From assembly GCA_937928215.1 (NCBI GenBank), contig CALFWL010000060.1:1-37855 (forward strand): a stretch of DNA of 37,855 bases, given 5' to 3'. Below are positions 34,641-37,855 of the stretch, in pieces. Every line of letters begins with the position of its first letter. The stretch's first letter is position 1. The translations under genes and the position numbers were made by a program. This DNA is from an uncultured Pirellulaceae bacterium (GTDB taxonomy: Bacteria > Planctomycetota > Planctomycetia > Pirellulales > Pirellulaceae). The notes below the pieces were generated by a model. It was not told the origin of the DNA. It ran no database searches and saw only the letters and a program-made list of their open reading frames with translations.

Positions 34641-35351
34641 ATGAACAACTCTGCAACTCAAACTTACCTGAACACGTCCATTGAGCAATTGCGCGAACAG
34701 TTGATCTTGGACAACTTGGTTTATGTACGCAAGATTCTCAGCACACTGACAGCCAATTTGCCGTTGCATTACGACCGCGACAATCTCGAACAGGCTGGGA
34801 TGGTGGGCCTAGTCGAAACAGCGCGATCGTTTGATCCTAGCCGAGGCGTCACGTTTCGAACGTACTGCTATCCACGAATCCGTGGAGCGATTGTCGACGA
34901 AATGCGAAAGAATTCACCCATTCCGCAGCAGATGATGGCTCATATCAACACCGTCAAAGCAGCTTATGAACGCCTGGAACATCCTGTCAGCCCGGAAGAT
35001 CTGGCTGCGAAAACCGGGCTGTCAGAGGACAAGGTTCAGCAGGTGCTTGAGGCGATGCGGTTTCTCAAGCCGGAAAAATGGAATGATTTGTTCTGCAATA
35101 TTCATTCTGGATGGCGAGACGGTGATGACGATGCGGATTCGAAAATCGAAACCGACGAGCTGAAAGAGATCATGGCCAACTGCATCGAACGACTACCCGA
35201 ACGCGAACGACTGGTGCTGACGCTCTACTACACCGAAGACCTGACCTTGTTGGAAATTGGCGAAGTGATCGGAGTTTCGGAATCACGTGTTTCGCGGAAC
35301 CTAGCGTCCGCAAAGTTCCGCCTGAAAGAATTGGTGCACTCATTCATTTAA
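34641..35351 (+). CDS. fliA: FliA-type flagellar sigma factor (sigma-28 group)
   Basis: 236 aa, the FliA/WhiG size. Region 2 shows DRDNLEQAGMVGLVETARSFDPSRGVTFRTYCYPRIRGAIVDEMRKN in parts (about 45-92). Region 3 has HPVSPEDLAAKTGLSEDKVQQVLEA. Region 4 has ERLPERERLVLTLYYTEDLTLLEIGEVIGVSESRVSRNLASAKFRLKEL in parts, with the helix-turn-helix. Such factors switch on late flagellar genes (flagellin, chemotaxis, stator) and are held by FlgM until hook completion. No FlgM-like gene is visible in the window. The gap from the previous gene is 157 bp, so it may have its own promoter. Starts at ATG 34641. Confidence 0.93.
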   Translation: MNNSATQTYLNTSIEQLREQLILDNLVYVRKILSTLTANLPLHYDRDNLEQAGMVGLVETARSFDPSRGVTFRTYCYPRIRGAIVDEMRKNSPIPQQMMAHINTVKAAYERLEHPVSPEDLAAKTGLSEDKVQQVLEAMRFLKPEKWNDLFCNIHSGWRDGDDDADSKIETDELKEIMANCIERLPERERLVLTLYYTEDLTLLEIGEVIGVSESRVSRNLASAKFRLKELVHSFI

Positions 35352-35550
35352 GGATTCATTACTCACGGATTCATTCACGGACTTACCCAACAATGCATTC
35401 CCAATTCAGTTTCAGCGAGTTCGTGCTGGGCTCCACTCTCTGGTGAGCGTAACTACTTCAAAGTGGCGTTGTTCAGTTAGTTGGCCTTTTATCCGCAAAT
35501 CCGAAATCGCGACCGTAACCCATAAACTTATTCTTTACTCTCGAACACTC

Positions 35551-35556
35551 AGGAGT
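35551..35556 (+). promoter_or_regulatory. Shine-Dalgarno AGGAGT before the 64-aa gene
   Basis: AGGAGT lies 4 and 7 bases before the paired ATGs at 35561 and 35564. It is good evidence that this small frame is translated; the second ATG has the better spacing. Confidence 0.7.
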
Positions 35557-35560
35557 CCCA

Positions 35561-35755
35561 ATGATGTCCACCGTCAATCGCTTGCTGCGTCCCGGTCAGT
35601 CTGTCATCAACAACACCGTCAAGGTCACCATCGGCCCAAGGCAGAATCTTGATGACCACCACATTCAGTTGAACCGCTCGGGGGATCGCATCGAGTCCAT
35701 CGAAGTGACCTGCCGGTGTGGCGAATCGATCGTGATCAGGTGCCAATATGAGTAA
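35561..35755 (+). CDS. Small CRCxxxxxxxC protein, flagellar-locus hypothetical
   Basis: 64 aa (63 if the second ATG is used). No signal or membrane helix. The middle, INNTVKVTIGPRQNLDDHHIQL, is predicted beta/loop. The C-terminus IESIEVTCRCGESIVIRCQYE holds three Cys (CRC and RC) that could bind a metal or form disulfides, resembling half of a zinc ribbon. I do not recognise the family. A clear Shine-Dalgarno precedes it, and its last 8 bases overlap the start of the following lipoprotein gene (ATGAGTAA), so the two are co-translated. It sits 209 bp after fliA. The gap 35352-35560 holds a short direct repeat GGATTCATT (35352 and 35367). Confidence 0.7.
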   Translation: MMSTVNRLLRPGQSVINNTVKVTIGPRQNLDDHHIQLNRSGDRIESIEVTCRCGESIVIRCQYE

Positions 35756-36926
35756 TCAGAAGTGGATTTCCAACGTTCCGCGATCGTTAGTTTTCGCTGT
35801 TTCATGGTGTTTGCTGCTGATTTCACCCGTTTGGCTGACCGGCTGTGCGCTGAGCCCGCAATGGGGCGGGCTGACTCGTGGGTCCGGGGTGTCCAACGCG
35901 ACACGAACTGAATCGGCAATCGCGATTCCAGCTAGGTATAGACGCTCAGCTCAAACGCCGAACCGATCAAGGAACGCGACTCGCCCAGCCCGAGCCGTAG
36001 CGACCGTTGATCGAACTGTGTCGCCTTCACCTCAGCAGTTGGCTGCATCGCGGCAAGCAATTTCACAAGAGCCGCCGGGAGGGGCAGTCCAAACACATGA
36101 CGCCATGCAGGCCGCTTACCAGCAACCGATGGAGCGTACTTATTCGAGCCCTTCGCATCGAAATGTGTTGCCGGCCCAACGACCGTTGCCTCTGCACGGC
36201 TTTCCAGTACCCGCGCCTCTGGGGCACCAGCAAATGCCGTATCCGGGAGAGCAACCGTTCGGCTACGGCGATTTGACTGAAGCGATGGAACCAATGTTGG
36301 CCCCTCCGATGCCTGCAGCGGCAGTTCCGTCGACTCGTCGGCAACACACGCACGAACTGCCACCGCCGCCCACGACCGTATCGATGGACGCGATGGAGCC
36401 GATCGACATGAATCATCCCACAGCGTCCTATCCACCAAACAAGTTTGTGAACGGTCGCGAAGATCCTGTAGCCAGCTCGAACCCGGCATCGGGAGCGAAT
36501 CCGATTGACCAATTTTACGCTTCGCGCCCTGAGCAAAATCTGAACCACTTGAACGACGGTATTCGAGTCAGTGGATCTCATTTGCAGAAACGTCCGTTGA
36601 CGGCCACCGAACGAGCACTACAGCTAAAAGCTGAAAACGATGTTCTTCGACAGGAGTTGGCAGCGCTAAAGGCTCGCGTGGGAGGCTTGTCGAGCGATAT
36701 CGAGCGCCGGGACAAAGCGTTGCGGCAAGCGGAGCGATTGACTCAGGATGCCAATCGAGCCAACGCGTTGCTGCGAGACTCGATCGCGACATTCAAGGTT
36801 CGTCTTCAGGACGCGAAAAATGAGAATCAATCGATCAAGCAGAGCGCGGACAGCACGCTGGAAGAAATCGAAGCCACGCTTGATGCCGTCTTAGTGAATA
36901 CGCTGTCCAGAAATCGCAAACCGTAG
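35748..36926 (+). CDS. Pro-rich lipoprotein with C-terminal coiled coil
   Basis: 392 aa. A signal peptide ends in the lipobox LTGC (Cys about 33), so it is a lipoprotein. Residues 40-270 are low-complexity, rich in Pro, Ser, Ala, Met and Gln, and probably extended. Residues about 283-385 form a coiled coil: TATERALQLKAENDVLRQELAALKARVGGL, then LRQAERLTQDANRANALLRDSIATFKVRLQDAKNENQSIKQ. The shape, a lipid anchor, a flexible spacer and a helical head, suggests a periplasm-spanning structural protein. It overlaps the 64-aa gene by 8 bp. Function unknown; a role in the basal body or envelope is context inference only. Confidence 0.75.
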   Translation: MSNQKWISNVPRSLVFAVSWCLLLISPVWLTGCALSPQWGGLTRGSGVSNATRTESAIAIPARYRRSAQTPNRSRNATRPARAVATVDRTVSPSPQQLAASRQAISQEPPGGAVQTHDAMQAAYQQPMERTYSSPSHRNVLPAQRPLPLHGFPVPAPLGHQQMPYPGEQPFGYGDLTEAMEPMLAPPMPAAAVPSTRRQHTHELPPPPTTVSMDAMEPIDMNHPTASYPPNKFVNGREDPVASSNPASGANPIDQFYASRPEQNLNHLNDGIRVSGSHLQKRPLTATERALQLKAENDVLRQELAALKARVGGLSSDIERRDKALRQAERLTQDANRANALLRDSIATFKVRLQDAKNENQSIKQSADSTLEEIEATLDAVLVNTLSRNRKP

Positions 36927-37084
36927 CGGTCTGCCAAGAATCAGTTGAACCGTATTTTTACCAGCTTCATTCGGAAATTGCTGACATTCTGGCGAAAGCC
37001 GGTGCGGCAAACTCACGTTTTGAAAGGCTCCATCGTGGAACACAACAAACGCACTTTCGTTTACCCTTCCATTGAGCTGATCTC

Positions 37085-37822
37085 ATGATTTCGCGCCGAA
37101 CAACTCAGTTTCGAATCGCCCATTTTCGAGTTGCTCGAATCGCCTTAGCGCTAACCGTGCTATCCACGCTATTCAATTGTGGCTGCCAGGGGTTGTGTTG
37201 CTGGACGCCACCTTGGAAACGATCAAGCGTCACGGTGCGATCACCTGCCCCAGTACCTGCGTACAGCGTTTTCGTATCGCCGGAGTTCCGATCACGTCCT
37301 CCGCAGCGAGTGGTTTTGTTGCCGTCGGGGCAATCGCCGGGCAACTATCAACTGCACCGTCGAGCAATTCAAGAACTGGCGACCCAGCTTCGCCAGATCG
37401 GCGCGTTCGAGATCGTGGTGCCTCGCGACGAACGCTTCGGCAGTCACTCCGACAACCTGCTGCAAGGATCATTTGATGAGCGCGAGATTGCTGAGTTTTC
37501 TGATTACTACAATGCAGACGCGATTGCGATTGTGCGAGTCAATGAGCTACGACCGGTGGCTCCACTGCGGACCAGCATCACCATGGTCATTGTCGATGCA
37601 AACGAGTCCATCGTGACGTTTGCGGTCGACGGCGTGTGGGACACTGGCAACCAAGGAACCTACCAAGGATTTCAAAGTTACATTCACGATCATCAAGCGC
37701 TGACGGGGCTGGCCAACTCCACCAGTGGCAACCAACCGCCGATCGAGCTTCAATCGCCGACGGCATTGTTTTCGTTCGCCACTTCACAAGTAGCGGGTGC
37801 CGTCCAAATGGCCGCACCATGA
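37085..37822 (+). CDS. Putative outer-membrane lipoprotein with CsgG/LpoB-like fold
   Basis: 245 aa. A signal peptide (IALALTVLSTLFNCGCQG) ends with Cys residues at 32 and 34; lipidation at one of them is likely though the box is not perfect. The mature part starts with CCWTPPW then a Pro-rich linker. From about 72, QRVVLLPSGQSPGNYQLHRRAIQELATQLRQIGAFEIVVP followed by AIAIVRVNELRPVAPLRTSITMVIVDAN follows the alpha/beta pattern of CsgG, LpoB and the TolB N-domain: a strand, a helix with Leu spacing, then 'GxFxVV'. This fold call is by eye. Some members (FlgT) act at the flagellar basal body. The 158-bp gap upstream suggests a separate promoter is possible. The stop at 37822 is 33 bp from the window end. 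Confidence 0.6.
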   Translation: MISRRTTQFRIAHFRVARIALALTVLSTLFNCGCQGLCCWTPPWKRSSVTVRSPAPVPAYSVFVSPEFRSRPPQRVVLLPSGQSPGNYQLHRRAIQELATQLRQIGAFEIVVPRDERFGSHSDNLLQGSFDEREIAEFSDYYNADAIAIVRVNELRPVAPLRTSITMVIVDANESIVTFAVDGVWDTGNQGTYQGFQSYIHDHQALTGLANSTSGNQPPIELQSPTALFSFATSQVAGAVQMAAP

Positions 37823-37855
37823 GTGCTTAAAACGGTTCACGGGTTTAACTTGGTT

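Noticed and set aside
35523..35548. Sigma-28-like promoter (TAAACTTA ... CTCGAACA) before the 64-aa gene
   Set aside because: The first box matches 6 of 8, but the second box is poor and the spacing is 9 rather than about 11.

Overview
The window looks like the chromosome of a marine planctomycete of the Pirellulales (Rhodopirellula-like) type. Evidence is the moderate GC content, many genes without a clear Shine-Dalgarno, the Ser/Thr kinase with a planctomycete-style N-terminal extension, a DUF1844 protein, a KDO (LPS) gene, and a full outer-membrane flagellar L/P-ring set. This assignment is inferred from gene content and protein style; no database was searched.

Left part (1-13 kb): the 3' end of an unknown plus-strand gene is followed by epmA (minus strand), then divergent kdsB-pyrG-DUF1844 (plus) and a membrane-anchored thioredoxin-fold protein whose CXXC has been lost. 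Converging on these is a minus-strand envelope pair: a TPR protein and a Wza-like polysaccharide export protein. Further right on the minus strand are ilvD and a TIM-barrel sugar isomerase-like gene with a clear terminator. A complete one-piece tmRNA gene (ssrA) lies at 12543-12902, with a visible promoter, tag frame (AEDNTFAMAA) and terminator. It is followed by four exact-register 20-bp tandem repeats.

Middle part (13-18 kb): maf and an RluA-type pseudouridine synthase are divergent with only 28 bp between their starts. Then come a tail-anchored Ser/Thr kinase, a small PilZ-like protein and a minus-strand diaminopimelate decarboxylase.

Right part (18-38 kb): this is a large flagellar locus built as two diverging arms around a 454-bp intergenic region (27596-28049) that carries a 23-bp-spaced direct repeat. 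The minus arm makes rod, ring and hook-junction parts in the order flgF-flgG-flgA-flgH-flgI-flgJ-flgN(like)-flgK-flgL. The plus arm makes motor switch and export parts: fliL-fliM-fliN-fliO-fliP-flhA, a 74-aa two-helix membrane protein, and a FliA-type sigma factor. Downstream are three genes I cannot name: a 64-aa Cys-motif protein, a Pro-rich lipoprotein with a C-terminal coiled coil, and a second lipoprotein with a possible CsgG/LpoB-like fold. This trio is the best candidate here for an undescribed flagellum or envelope accessory module.

Oddities of the flagellar locus include a FliM without the N-terminal CheY-binding motif, a cysteine-free (non-lipoprotein) FlgH, enlarged FlgK and FlgL, and no fliQ, fliR or flhB between fliP and flhA.
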